The notes under the pieces are model-generated. The model had not been told where the DNA came from and searched no databases. It saw only the letters and a program-made list of their open reading frames with translations. A DNA stretch of 64,000 nucleotides, from contig JAKIVS010000005.1 of assembly GCA_022750435.1 (NCBI GenBank), positions 1 to 64,000 of the forward strand, given 5' to 3'. The translations under genes were made by a program, and so were the position numbers. Within the stretch, counting starts at the first letter, position 1, and every line of letters begins with the position of its first letter. Below, piece by piece: positions 23,569-32,550 of the stretch. The stretch is from Thermoplasmata archaeon. GTDB taxonomy: Archaea > Thermoplasmatota > Thermoplasmata > Lutacidiplasmatales > UBA184.

Positions 23569-24404
23569 CCGGAGCGAACGTCGTCAGGCGGTCGCTCGGC
23601 CTTAGACGCTTCGTCTCCCGAGAACCGACCGCTCCCGAGCCGTTCGAGCAGCCGGTCGCGCACCCGGGCGGCGTGGCGTTCGGCGTGGACGTAGGCGCGT
23701 TGGCGGTCGGCGAGCTTCGTGGCGTGGACCGTCCAGGGGACCCCGTACGCCACCTCCCAGAGCAGCAGCGGCTCCGGCTCGGCGAGGGGGAGGGTGAGCC
23801 GGCGACGGCCGCTGAGCGCCGCACGGAAGGTGGCGGGGTCGAGCTCGCCCGCGACGACCTGGCGGACCGAGGCGACCAGCTTGCGGACCATCCCCCACAC
23901 GAACGACGGCGCCTCGATTTCGAGCACGAGCCCGGGGCCGAACGGCTTCGCGTCGAACCGCGAGACGGTCCGGACGATCGGACGAGCGCTCGGGAGACCA
24001 CGTCCGAACGACCGGACATCGATGTTCCCCACGGCGGCGCCGGCCGCCTCCCGGTACGCCGCGATCGAACCGACCGGCGTCTCCTCCAGGTAGTGGTAGG
24101 TCCGCGCGACCGCGGCGCGCGGCCGGAAACTGGACTCGACGACCCGGGCGTCGGTGAATACGATCTCGGCAGCGACGCCGTTCAGCGCACGGAGGAGCCC
24201 CGGGCCGGGAAGGGAGGAGGTGAGCGCGAGCGCGTTCCCGCGCGCGCTCACGCCCCGGTCGGTGCGGCTCGCCACGTCGAGTCGAGGCTCGGGGGCGATG
24301 CCGCGGCCTTGAATCCCCTCGAGAATCGTCCCCTCGACGGTACGGAGTCCCGGCTGCCGGGCCCAGCCGTAGAACGGTCGCCCGTCGTACCCGAACCGGA
24401 CCAG
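23565..24404 (-). CDS. truA: tRNA pseudouridine synthase A-like protein; non-canonical start
   Basis: Converts uridine to pseudouridine in tRNA. The catalytic aspartate is in ASRTDRGVSARGNAL. The N-terminal strand VRFGYDGRPFYGWARQPG lies upstream of the only ordinary start (GTG 24275) and is in frame with it, together with RTVEGTILEGIQGRG. Between the preceding in-frame TAA (24438-24440, the stop of the upstream gene) and this conserved part there is no ATG, GTG or TTG; CTG 24404 is the best-placed near-cognate codon and ACG codons precede it. So translation may start at CTG, be coupled to the upstream gene, or the assembly may hold an error. A start at GTG 24275 would lose the first domain strand. 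~279 residues as given. Confidence 0.72.
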   Translation of the reverse strand: MVRFGYDGRPFYGWARQPGLRTVEGTILEGIQGRGIAPEPRLDVASRTDRGVSARGNALALTSSLPGPGLLRALNGVAAEIVFTDARVVESSFRPRAAVARTYHYLEETPVGSIAAYREAAGAAVGNIDVRSFGRGLPSARPIVRTVSRFDAKPFGPGLVLEIEAPSFVWGMVRKLVASVRQVVAGELDPATFRAALSGRRRLTLPLAEPEPLLLWEVAYGVPWTVHATKLADRQRAYVHAERHAARVRDRLLERLGSGRFSGDEASKAERPPDDVRSG

Positions 24405-24437
24405 CCAGCGCGTCGTGGTCGGGGACCGGGGCCGTGG

Positions 24438-25088
24438 TTACGGCGACGTGCGTCGGGGGGCGCGCTTGGGTTTCGGCTTCGGTTCGGGCGGCGGTGCCGC
24501 CGCCGGAGCTGGGGCCGCGGCCGGTGGAGCGCTCCCGGCCGGCGGGGCCGCGGGCCGTTCGAGCAGCCGGCGGAACGTCTCAAAGTGCGTGACGAACCGG
24601 TCGGCGCGGCGCCGTTCGTCGAGCTCGCCGACCGAGATCTCGAGGAGCGCCTTCGACTTCGGGTCCCCGCTCTGGGCCTTGACGAGGTAGACACACAGGA
24701 GCTGGTACTGCGGGAGCACGTACGCGTCCGTCCTCGGGGTGCTCATGTCCCCCTTCCGCGGGCGGTAGACCCGTTCGAGCGGAACCCGTTCCGCGACAGC
24801 CCGCCGGTGGGAGAAGCCGAAGTACCGGCCCTGGCCGACGACCCGGGTCACTTCGCGCACCGAGCCCTGGAACGCGTTCTGCAACCGGTCGCACTCGTGC
24901 CAGAGCCACAGCCCGAAGCCGAAGTCCCCCTCCTGGTACGCCTCCCAGGCGCGGCCGTAGAGGGCGGTCTCCTTCTGCTCGACCGTGAGCTCGGGGTCGA
25001 GCTCGCTCCGCCAGTCGGAGATCAGCACGTCGACCCGCATCGTCGCCGAGAACGATTTGAACGTCGGAACTCCGGACGGGTCGGACAC
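24438..25088 (-). CDS. Protein of unknown function with Pro/Ala-rich basic tail
   Basis: 216 residues. Residues 1-~165 are a compact region rich in charged and aromatic residues (YGRAWEAYQEGDFGFGLWLWHECDRLQNAF; TDAYVLPQYQLLCVYLVKAQ), followed by a ~50-residue AP-rich linker ending in KPKPKRAPRRTSP. The basic tail could bind nucleic acid. No family recognised. GTG 25088 lies ~24 nt from GGCTAAGAA (minus strand, ~25109-25117), so leaderless. truA lies 33 nt downstream, and the missing truA start may depend on this gene. Confidence 0.75.
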   Translation of the reverse strand: MSDPSGVPTFKSFSATMRVDVLISDWRSELDPELTVEQKETALYGRAWEAYQEGDFGFGLWLWHECDRLQNAFQGSVREVTRVVGQGRYFGFSHRRAVAERVPLERVYRPRKGDMSTPRTDAYVLPQYQLLCVYLVKAQSGDPKSKALLEISVGELDERRRADRFVTHFETFRRLLERPAAPPAGSAPPAAAPAPAAAPPPEPKPKPKRAPRRTSP

Positions 25089-25112
25089 GCGCGGAGAGGA
25101 TTCCGGGGGTTC

Positions 25113-26657
25113 TTAGCCTCCGCCCGGCGCCGGACGAGGACCGACCGGGGCGCCGTCCCGGTAGACCCGGGCGACGTTCGCCGCTCCCATCGCGACGGCC
25201 GCGCGGAGCGTGGGCGCCCGCGAGACGACCAGGTCGGCCACCGCGCCCGGATCGAGGTGCCCGACGGCGGGGTGACCGAGCGCCTCGCCGCCGTGCACCG
25301 TGTAGAAGCGCAGCGCCGACTCGAGGTCGACCTGTTCGGGCGCCCCGGTGGCCGCGCGGGGCCCGACCGCGGCGGCGACGCCGAGCCATGGGTCGAGCGG
25401 CTCGACGGGCGAGTCGCTCGAGCCGGCGGGGGCGTGGCCGTCCCGGAGGAACGAGGCGAACGTGTAGGTCCAGCGCGCCCGCCGTGTCCCCAGCCGCTCC
25501 ACGATCCACGAGTCGCTCGGTACGAATCCGGGTTGTACGACCAGGAGAGGTCGGACGGTCCGAAGCCGGCGGAGGAGGGAGGGCGGCGTGAGGGAGGCGT
25601 GCTCGATCCGCGGGCGGCGGGACGGTCGGAGCGCCTCGAAGGCGTCGAGCACTCGGGCGAGCGTCCGGTCCCCGATGGCGTGGACCGCGAGGGCCGCGCC
25701 CGCCGCGTCCGCCTCCTGGAGGATCGTCCGAAGCTCCGGCTCGGTGCGCAACGCGAACCCGGATTCCTGGGGAGCGTCGTGGTACGGTCGCGTGAGCCAG
25801 GCCGTCCGCGGCCCGAACGCTCCGTCGGCGACGAGCTTGACCCCGACGAGATCCGTCGAATCGGTGCGGGAACGTCGCCGGAGCTCGCCGAATCGGGCCC
25901 GGTCGTTCGCCCGCAGGTAGAAGACGACCCGGGCGGGGAGGGGAGTGCGACGGGCGAGGCCGACCGTCGCCTCGACCTCCGCGGGACTGGCGCTCACGGC
26001 CCCCAACGTGGTGAGGCCGAGCCCCGCCGCGGCCTCGAGGACCCGACCCATCGCTTCCGGCCGCGTGGAAACGGACCGGTCGACCCAGTCGGAGAGGGGT
26101 TCGAGCGCGCGGTCGAACAGGAGGCCGTTCGGGGATCCATCCGCGTCCCGGCCGATCCGGCCCCCCGGCGGGTCCGGGGAATCCGAGCGGACCCCCAGGG
26201 TCTCCAGCAATCGGGGACTCACGACCGCGGCGTGGGTGCACACCCGGTAGAGGGCGCCGGGACGGTCGCCGACCCATTCCCCCAGGTCGGCGGCGGTGGG
26301 GTACCGATGCTCGACGAACCCGGCCTCCTCCCACCCGAGTCCGAGGAGCGGGCCTTCGGGATTCTTCCGGGCCCAGGCCCGGACGCGTTCGCCGACCTCG
26401 CGGAGCGACCGGGCTCCCCGGAGGTCCGCGCTGACGACGGCGCGGGCGGTCTCGGCGAGGTGGAGGTGCGCGTCGACGAGCCCGGGCACGGCGAGCCGGC
26501 CGTGGAGGTCGACCCGCTGGGTGCCCGTGCCGGCGGCCCGGACCACCGTCCGGGTCGGGCCGGCGGCGACGACGCGACCGTCCTCCGCCAGGACCGCCTC
26601 GACGTAGCGCCGGCCGGTGAAGATCCGGCCGTCCTTCCACAGGATCGTGCCGCCCAC
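25113..26657 (-). CDS. YtcJ-like metal-dependent amidohydrolase
   Basis: 514 residues, normal for the amidohydrolase-3 subfamily. Metal ligands appear in VPGLVDAHLHL (HxH), KLVADG (lysine/ligand position), VHAIGD, IEHASL and the aspartate in GSSDSPVEPLDPW. Hydrolyses amide or related C-N bonds of unknown substrates. Starts with GTG 26657, 28 nt after the preceding gene's stop, so probably co-transcribed. Confidence 0.9.
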   Translation of the reverse strand: MGGTILWKDGRIFTGRRYVEAVLAEDGRVVAAGPTRTVVRAAGTGTQRVDLHGRLAVPGLVDAHLHLAETARAVVSADLRGARSLREVGERVRAWARKNPEGPLLGLGWEEAGFVEHRYPTAADLGEWVGDRPGALYRVCTHAAVVSPRLLETLGVRSDSPDPPGGRIGRDADGSPNGLLFDRALEPLSDWVDRSVSTRPEAMGRVLEAAAGLGLTTLGAVSASPAEVEATVGLARRTPLPARVVFYLRANDRARFGELRRRSRTDSTDLVGVKLVADGAFGPRTAWLTRPYHDAPQESGFALRTEPELRTILQEADAAGAALAVHAIGDRTLARVLDAFEALRPSRRPRIEHASLTPPSLLRRLRTVRPLLVVQPGFVPSDSWIVERLGTRRARWTYTFASFLRDGHAPAGSSDSPVEPLDPWLGVAAAVGPRAATGAPEQVDLESALRFYTVHGGEALGHPAVGHLDPGAVADLVVSRAPTLRAAVAMGAANVARVYRDGAPVGPRPAPGGG

Positions 26658-26685
26658 GGAACGTCTCGCGATGGCCCCGGCCCAG

Positions 26686-29052
26686 CTACGGTGGGTTCTC
26701 CGGCGCGTCGGGAGGGGGTCCGGAGCGCGACGACCGCCGTCGGACGTAGACGGCGACCACCCCGACGACCACAGCGCCGAGACCGAGGACGACCCAAGGA
26801 TCGGACAGTACCTGGACGACGGCGGCGGCCGGGGACGCCGTGACCGGGACGGAGATCTGGGCCTGGGCTTCGCCGCCGGCGCCGTCGTCGACGGAGACCT
26901 TGGCGATGAACGTCCCGGCCGTGCCGTAGGTGTGGCTCACGTTCTCCACCCCGGTCGCGGTCGCTCCATCCCCGAACGACCAGGCGAACGTCTCCGCGCC
27001 CGCTCCCCCGGTCAGGTCCACCGTGAACTGGACCGACGACCCGCTCGTGGGGGTCGCGGGCGATTCGGCGAGCCGTTGGACCGCGAGCGGGGCAACGATG
27101 TGGACGACCAGGTCGGCCGACGCCGACCCCCCGCCGGAGTCGAGCACGTCGACGCGAACCGAGACGGTCGCCGCGGTCGTCGAGAAGACGTGGGACGGCC
27201 CGACGCCCCACCCTTGGCTCCCGTCCCCGAAGTCCCAGGTGAGGTTGAACGGTCCGCTCCCGCTCGCGACGTGGGCGAGGAGGGAGACCGGGACGCCCCG
27301 CTCGGCCACGGCGACACCGGCCACCGTGTACTGGGGCGTGACGTTCACCGACGGATCCGGCGTCACGACCACCGTCGTCGCGTTGGAGCCGTGGAGGCCA
27401 TCGCTGTCGAGGATCGCGACCACCACCGTGAGGGGTCCGGGGACGGTGAACGTCCGGCGGACCGACGGTCCGTACTCCGTGGGAGGGGCGCCGAAGTTCC
27501 AGGTGAAGTTGAACGGGGGCGCGCCCGTGGCGAGGGCCGGGACGGCCGTGAAGTAGTCGGAGACGCCGACGTCGACCGTCGGAAACTCGACGACGATCGA
27601 GCCCTCGGGTGCGGGGACCACGAGCACGCCCAGCAGGTGCAGGTTCGCCGAGCCGTTCGGGTCGGTCACGGCGACCTCGACGTCGAACGTCCCTGCCTTG
27701 GCGTAGACATGTCGCGCGAGACCGGTGGCGCTCGTCTCGGTGGTTCCGTCGCCCCAGTGGATCGCAAACGCCGGGTCGATGGAGCCGACCGCGGTGGCGT
27801 TCAGGTCGACCGGCTGGGAGACCTCCGGCCGGGACGGGGTCACCCCGACATTCAGGTCGGGGAGGGCCGAGAAGACCCAGGTCGCGTTGCTGACCTGGCC
27901 GGAGGCGTTGACGCCGCCCACGACCATCGGGTCGAGGCCGGTGGCGTTCGCGGCGGCCGCCGAGAGCGTCAGGCCCGTCCCCGCCGCCGCGAGCGGGCCG
28001 GTCCAGTTGCAGGCCGAGCCGGCAATCGGACAGGCGAGCGCGTAGGTCGAGTTCGTGGGGAGACCCCCCGCCGAGGAGGATCCGCCGGCGAGCAGCAGTT
28101 CGTGCGACGCCGCGTCCCAGATCATCGTGCCGTCGACCCGCGCGGAAGGCGCGGACCCTCCGAACGTGGTGGTCACGTTCGTCCAGCCGGTGGTGGTGTA
28201 GGTCCAGGTGTCGGACTCCGGGCAGGTCCCCGATCCGCACGGGCCCGCTCCCCCGAAGAGGACGATGGCCTGGAGGTCGGGGTCGTACGCCATCGCGGCC
28301 CCGTACCGGGCGGACGGACCCGTGAGGTTGACGGGCACCCAGGCGCTGGACTTCGCGTCGAACTTCCAGCTCGCTCCCGTGGCGTCCGCACAGCTCGGGG
28401 AGGCGACGCACCCTCCGAACAGGAGGGAGACGTTCGCGACCGGGTCGAACGCAAGGCTGCCGTAGCTGAGCCCCGGTAGGCACGGGCACGGTTGGGTGAC
28501 GTTCGTCCAGGCGCCGTCTTGGTAGAGCCACGTGTCGTTCCCGAGAACGGTGGTGCCGCTCGGTCCGGGTTCGTCCCCGCCGAACAGGAGGGGCACGCCG
28601 TTGGAGTTCTCCTGCGGGAGGTATTCCAGGTACTCCGTCATCGCTCCGGCCCGCGCGGGTGGGGTGAGGGAAAGATTCCCGGTCTCGTTCGTCCAGCTGC
28701 CGTTTGCGAACAGCCAGGTCTGGTTCCCGGTGCAGCCGGCGTCCGCGCAGCCTCCGAACCAGAGGTTGTCGTTGGCCCCGACGTCGTACACCATCGAAGC
28801 GCCCGCGCTGGCCGGCGGGAGGTTCCCGAACCGCTCGGCCGTGACGTTCTGCCAGTCGAGGATCGCCGCCGAAGGGGAACCGGCCGCTCGCTCGGAGGGA
28901 GCGCACGGTCCGCACGGTCGAAGGACCTCTGCCGAGGTTTGGGGGGCGTCCTTCGCGAGGGGTCCCGCTGGCCCGACCGGGACCACGAGCAGGAGGGCGA
29001 GCGCCAGCGGGGCGAGCCACCCCAACCCGACGGAGACCGGGCAGGCGGCCAT
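26686..29052 (-). CDS. Secreted kelch + PKD surface protein with C-terminal anchor
   Basis: 788 residues. Signal peptide (WLAPLALALLLVVPVGPAGP), four or more kelch units with paired cysteines (WFGGCADAGCTGNQTWLF; LLFGGCVASPSCADATGASWKF; LFGGAGPCGSGTCPESDTWTY), then three or four PKD domains (FNFTWNFGAP, FNLTWDFGDGSQGWGVG, FAWSFGDGATATGVENVSHTY), a membrane helix (WVVLGLGAVVVGVVAVYV) and RRRSSRSG. The paired cysteines suggest disulfides in an extracellular setting. Its ATG is ~27 nt from CGTTAAGGG (minus strand). Related in design to the 4.8, 20.6 and 33.5 kb genes. Confidence 0.85.
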   Translation of the reverse strand: MAACPVSVGLGWLAPLALALLLVVPVGPAGPLAKDAPQTSAEVLRPCGPCAPSERAAGSPSAAILDWQNVTAERFGNLPPASAGASMVYDVGANDNLWFGGCADAGCTGNQTWLFANGSWTNETGNLSLTPPARAGAMTEYLEYLPQENSNGVPLLFGGDEPGPSGTTVLGNDTWLYQDGAWTNVTQPCPCLPGLSYGSLAFDPVANVSLLFGGCVASPSCADATGASWKFDAKSSAWVPVNLTGPSARYGAAMAYDPDLQAIVLFGGAGPCGSGTCPESDTWTYTTTGWTNVTTTFGGSAPSARVDGTMIWDAASHELLLAGGSSSAGGLPTNSTYALACPIAGSACNWTGPLAAAGTGLTLSAAAANATGLDPMVVGGVNASGQVSNATWVFSALPDLNVGVTPSRPEVSQPVDLNATAVGSIDPAFAIHWGDGTTETSATGLARHVYAKAGTFDVEVAVTDPNGSANLHLLGVLVVPAPEGSIVVEFPTVDVGVSDYFTAVPALATGAPPFNFTWNFGAPPTEYGPSVRRTFTVPGPLTVVVAILDSDGLHGSNATTVVVTPDPSVNVTPQYTVAGVAVAERGVPVSLLAHVASGSGPFNLTWDFGDGSQGWGVGPSHVFSTTAATVSVRVDVLDSGGGSASADLVVHIVAPLAVQRLAESPATPTSGSSVQFTVDLTGGAGAETFAWSFGDGATATGVENVSHTYGTAGTFIAKVSVDDGAGGEAQAQISVPVTASPAAAVVQVLSDPWVVLGLGAVVVGVVAVYVRRRSSRSGPPPDAPENPP

Positions 29053-29095
29053 CCGCCAGACGAGCGGACGACCGCCCTTAACGGGTTGCCCGGTC

Positions 29096-30577
29096 CTAGA
29101 CGTCGAGGTACCGGTAGAACTCGTACGGGTGCGGCCGCAGGTTCAGCTGGAGCTGCTCGTCGCGCTTGATCTCGCAGAACGAATCGAGCACGTCCGAGTC
29201 GAACACCGACTTTAGGAATGCGTCGTCCGAGCTCAGGCACTCGAGCGCCTCGCCAAGCGAACCGGGAAGCTCCCGGATCTGGAGCTCCTTGCGCCGCGCT
29301 GGAGAGAGCTTGTAGATGTCCGCGTCGACCGGTGCGGGCGGTTCGATCTTCCGCCGGATCCCGTCGAGGCCGGCCATCGAGAGCGCCGCCTCGGTGAGGT
29401 AGATGTTGGCGGCGGAGTCGGGGGTCCGGTACTCGATCCGCTTGGCGGCCATCCGGCCCTTGTGGTAGAACGGGATCCGGACGTTCGCCGAGCGGTTGGA
29501 GCGGCTCCAGGCGATGAACACCGGCGCCTCGTAGCCGGGCACGAGCCTCCGGTAGGAGTTCGTCGTCGGGTTCGTGATCGCACAGAGCGCCCGGGAGTGG
29601 GCGAGCAGGCCGCCGACGTAGTAGCGGCACGTCTGGCTGACCTCCGCGTAGGCGTCGTTCGTGTCGTAGAACGCGTTGGTCCCGTTGCTCCAGAGGGACT
29701 GGTTCATGTGCATGCCGATTCCGTTGTCGCCGAACACCGGTTTGGGCATGAACGAGGCGACCTTCCCGTGCTGGGCGGCGACGTTCTTGATGACAAACCG
29801 GACGTCCTGGACGTGGTCGGCGGCGGGGATCAATTCGTCGAACCGGATGTTGATCTCGCCCTGACCGGCGGTCGCCACCTCGTGGTGGTGGGCGTCCATC
29901 CGGATGTGGAAGTCGTCGGCGAGGATGTTGCAGATCTCGCTGCGCATCCCCTCGAGCGCGTCGTGGGGACCGGTCCGATGGTACCCTTCCTTGAACCGGA
30001 TCGAGCCGTGGCCATCGGCCGCCGCCCACGGGGCTTCGGCGCTCTCAATGAGGTAGCCGGAGCCGCCCCAGGCGTCTCGGACGGAGTCCGCCGAGGGAAT
30101 CAGCTTCACCGAGTCGAAGACGAAGAACTCGATCTCCGGTCCCCAGTACGACAGGTCGTAGCCGGCATCGGCGAGCACCGCGTTGGTCCGTCGGGCGATG
30201 CCGCGGGGGTCGTGGGTGTAGGCGAGCTTCGCCCCGCCGGTGAGGATGTCGCAGATGAACCGGGCGGTTCCGCCGTACGGTGCGCCCCAGGGGATGACGC
30301 CGAACGTCGACGGGTCTGGGAGGAGGATCATGTCCGACTCGAAGATCTCGCGGAAGCCGCGGACCGAGGAGCCGTCGAGCTTGGGGATCCCGCCGACGAA
30401 CGAGTCCTCGTCGAGCGTGTCGGACGGGAGATGGATGTGGTTGTAGCCGCCGAGCAGGTCGGTGTAGAACAGCTCCACCCACCGCAGCTTGCGCGCGTGG
30501 ATCTCCTCGAGCACGCGCACGCCGTGTTCCCCTCGCGACTCCCCCGCCGAGCCGACCGACCGTTCCGCGACCGCCAT
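29096..30577 (-). CDS. glnA: Glutamine synthetase
   Basis: 493 residues. Makes glutamine from glutamate, ammonia and ATP. Landmarks: LPDPSTFGVIPWG, GPEIEFFVFD, ADGHGSIRFKEGYHRTGPHDALEGMRSEI, MDAHHHEVATAGQGEINIRF, MHMNQSLWSNGTN, NPTTNSYRRLVPGYEAPVFIAWSRSNRSANVRIP. The class-II-like end lacks the adenylylation tyrosine loop NLYDLP of proteobacterial enzymes. Divergent from an Lrp-family gene, which is a likely regulator. ATG 30577 is preferred; GTG 30601 would add nine residues, and a TACAAG patch ~39 nt upstream of the ATG fits either. Confidence 0.96.
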   Translation of the reverse strand: MAVAERSVGSAGESRGEHGVRVLEEIHARKLRWVELFYTDLLGGYNHIHLPSDTLDEDSFVGGIPKLDGSSVRGFREIFESDMILLPDPSTFGVIPWGAPYGGTARFICDILTGGAKLAYTHDPRGIARRTNAVLADAGYDLSYWGPEIEFFVFDSVKLIPSADSVRDAWGGSGYLIESAEAPWAAADGHGSIRFKEGYHRTGPHDALEGMRSEICNILADDFHIRMDAHHHEVATAGQGEINIRFDELIPAADHVQDVRFVIKNVAAQHGKVASFMPKPVFGDNGIGMHMNQSLWSNGTNAFYDTNDAYAEVSQTCRYYVGGLLAHSRALCAITNPTTNSYRRLVPGYEAPVFIAWSRSNRSANVRIPFYHKGRMAAKRIEYRTPDSAANIYLTEAALSMAGLDGIRRKIEPPAPVDADIYKLSPARRKELQIRELPGSLGEALECLSSDDAFLKSVFDSDVLDSFCEIKRDEQLQLNLRPHPYEFYRYLDV

Positions 30578-30696
30578 CCGACGCCCCTCGGCGCTCCGCA
30601 CGAAGCGCGCCTACAAGAACCCTTGTCCGGGAAAAGTGGCCGCGCGTCCAGTATTCTCAGATAGCCTAATGAATTCGGCCGACTTACTGATATTCC

Positions 30697-31191
30697 ATGG
30701 GACGAACGTCCAGCCTCGACGTGCTCGACCGCGGGATCCTCGAGGAGCTGAACGTCGATGCCCGGCGCAGTCACCGCGAGATCGCGGAGCGTCTCAAGGT
30801 CTCGCCGACGACGATCGGCCTCCGCATCGACCGGATGGAGCGGGACGGCGTGATCCGCGGCTACATCCCCCTGCTCGACGACGAGGCCCTCGGCTGGGAG
30901 CTCTGCGCCACCATCGGGATCCGGATCTCGAAGGGAAAGCTCCGCGAAGTCGAGGAGCGGCTCGGGAAGGACCCCCGTGCCTACGCCATCTACGACGTCA
31001 CCGGGGATTTCGATGCCCTGGTGATCGGTCGGTTCCGGGACCGTCGGGACCTCGACCGGTTCGTGAAGCACGCCCTCCAGGACCCGCAGGTCGAACGCAC
31101 GAACACCCAGGTCGTCTTGAACCGGGTCAAGGAAGACCGGCGGGTGCCGATCCCCGTCCGGTCGACCGACCGCTCGGCCGGCAACGCCTAA
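30697..31191 (+). CDS. Lrp/AsnC-family transcriptional regulator
   Basis: 164 residues. N-terminal HTH (LDVLDRGILEELNVDARRSHREIAERLKVSPTTIGLRIDRMERDGVI) and C-terminal RAM ligand domain (YDVTGDFDALVIGRFRDRRDLDRFVK). Such proteins sense amino acids. The divergent neighbour is glutamine synthetase and the downstream neighbour a LsrF-like aldolase, so nitrogen or amino-acid control is likely but not shown. The 119-base divergent gap with glnA holds AT-rich tracts (GATAGCCTAATGAATTC, TTACTGATATTCC). Confidence 0.92.
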   Translation: MGRTSSLDVLDRGILEELNVDARRSHREIAERLKVSPTTIGLRIDRMERDGVIRGYIPLLDDEALGWELCATIGIRISKGKLREVEERLGKDPRAYAIYDVTGDFDALVIGRFRDRRDLDRFVKHALQDPQVERTNTQVVLNRVKEDRRVPIPVRSTDRSAGNA

Positions 31192-31225
31192 GAACCCCCC
31201 GCCGGGTGCCCGCGCCGAGGCGACC

Positions 31226-32047
31226 ATGGACTGGGGGTTGCGGAACCGAATCGACCGGATGTTCTCCTCGACGTCGGGACACTCCGTCATGCTCGCCGTC
31301 GACCACGGCTACTTCATGGGGCCGACGCGGAACCTCGAGAACGCGAAGGCGACGATCGCCCCCTTGCTCCCCTACGCCGACGCCATCGCGCTGACGCGCG
31401 GGATCTTGCGCACGTCGGTCCCTCCCTCCACAACGACCCCGATCGTGCTCCGGGTCTCGGGCGGAGTCACAATCCTGAAGGAGGACCTCTCCGAGGAGAC
31501 GATTACGACCTCCATCGAGGAGGCGGTCCGGCTCAACGTCTCGGCGGTCGCCCTTTCGGTGTTCGTGGGCTCTCCGCACGAGCACGAGTCGCTCTCCAAC
31601 CTCTCCCAGCTCGTCGACGACGGCCAGGCGTACGGCATGCCGGTCCTGGCGATCACCGCCGTTGGCAAGGAGCTCGAGAAGCGGGACGCGCGCTACCTCG
31701 CCCTCGCCTGCCGGGTGTCGGCCGAGCTCGGCGCCCACCTCGTCAAGACGTACTATTGCGACGGGTTCTCGAAAGTCGTGGACTCGTGCCCCGTACCCAT
31801 CGTCGTCGCCGGGGGGCCCAAGCTCGACTCCATCGAGGCGGCGCTTGCGCTCGCCCACGACGCAATCGCGGCGGGCGCGAAGGGGATCGACATGGGCCGG
31901 AACATCTGGCAGTCCGAGCACCCAGTCGCGATGATGCAGGCGCTCCGGGCCGTTGTCCACCACGGGGCCACGGTCCGCGAAGCCTCCGCGATCTTCCACG
32001 AGGCGAATGTCGCTTCGGCCCCCCCCGCGCCGTCGGGGATGGCCTGA
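31226..32047 (+). CDS. LsrF-like class I aldolase / thiolase
   Basis: 273 residues, DeoC/LacD-type TIM barrel. Very like E. coli LsrF: MDWGLRNRIDRMF, VMLAVDHGYFMGPTRNLE, DAIALTRGILRTSVPP, VGSPHEHESLSNL, KTYYCDGFSKVVDSCPVPIVVAGGPKL, GIDMGRNIWQSEHPVAMM. LsrF acts on phosphorylated autoinducer-2 breakdown products; archaeal relatives include fructose-bisphosphate aldolase/phosphatase partners and aminodideoxyheptulosonate synthase. The Schiff-base lysine is in VKTYYCDG. Substrate in this organism is unknown. ATG 31226; 34 nt after lrp. Confidence 0.88.
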   Translation: MDWGLRNRIDRMFSSTSGHSVMLAVDHGYFMGPTRNLENAKATIAPLLPYADAIALTRGILRTSVPPSTTTPIVLRVSGGVTILKEDLSEETITTSIEEAVRLNVSAVALSVFVGSPHEHESLSNLSQLVDDGQAYGMPVLAITAVGKELEKRDARYLALACRVSAELGAHLVKTYYCDGFSKVVDSCPVPIVVAGGPKLDSIEAALALAHDAIAAGAKGIDMGRNIWQSEHPVAMMQALRAVVHHGATVREASAIFHEANVASAPPAPSGMA

Positions 32048-32099
32048 CGGGTCCGCCGTCGGCAAGGTTTCATATCTCGCAGCCGGTAGAACCGCCCGC

Positions 32100-32184
32100 G
32101 CGGGGATCGCCCAGCTTGGTCAAAGGCGCCAGATTCAGGGTCTGGTCTCGTAGGAGTTCGTGGGTTCAAATCCCTCTCCCCGCA
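32100..32184 (+). tRNA. tRNA-Leu (anticodon CAG)
   Basis: Class II tRNA: acceptor GCGGGGA/TCCCCGC, anticodon stem CCAGA/TCTGG with loop TTCAGGG, long variable arm (CTC/GAG around GTAG), T-loop TTCAAAT, discriminator A. The T-stem GTGGG/CCCTC has one T-T mismatch. A TATA-like TTTCATAT lies ~28 nt upstream. Its last 22 bases occur again at 36862-36883, the sign of an integration event. Confidence 0.93.
32163..32184 (+). repeat. Left copy of tRNA-Leu 3'-end repeat (attL-like)
   Basis: The last 22 bases of tRNA-Leu are repeated at 36862-36883 in the same orientation with a single mismatch (A versus C in the T-loop). This is the pattern left when an element integrates into a tRNA gene and restores it. 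Confidence 0.7.
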
Positions 32185-32256
32185 GGCGGGATTTGGACCC
32201 ATGGGCGGTTGTTCAAATCCCAGGGGATCCGGGCCCTAAGGCGGTGTGAGGCCGAG

Positions 32257-32550
32257 TCAGGCGGTTCGAGCTGGCATTCCCCGTCTTGGGTAGGCGCGCG
32301 GTCGTCGAGCGATGCGAGTGATCACGACGTTCAATCCGTCGATGCGATAGAAAACCCTGAATTCGACGAGATGAAACCGCCACTCGCCGCGGTGGCGAGG
32401 GCCTTCTCGCACCCTCAGCCACGGGTAGGAGCGGAACGGGTTCGCTAGAAGATACGGGAGCTTCTCCCGGAAGAGTCGCTGGTGCCTCCTGGGCAGGGCA
32501 AGGAACTCCCGTTCTGCGGACTGGAGGAACACAAGCCGGTACCGGGTCAA
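32257..32550 (-). CDS. relE: RelE/ParE-type toxin
   Basis: 97 residues of the RelE fold: YRLVFLQSAEREFLALPRRHQRLF, PWLRVREGPRHRGEWRFHLVEFRVFYRIDG, ITRIARRPRAY. The R/K/H cluster near the C-terminus (RIARRPRAYPRRG) may serve in mRNA cleavage or gyrase binding; the residues differ among family members. Start overlaps the antitoxin stop by four bases. Confidence 0.86.
   Translation of the reverse strand: MTRYRLVFLQSAEREFLALPRRHQRLFREKLPYLLANPFRSYPWLRVREGPRHRGEWRFHLVEFRVFYRIDGLNVVITRIARRPRAYPRRGMPARTA

Noticed and set aside
24248-24694. Minus-strand frame around the truA start, as a sign of a frameshifted N-terminus
   Set aside because: The N-terminal TruA strand is in the same frame as the rest of truA; this other frame has no related motif, so a frameshift is not needed.
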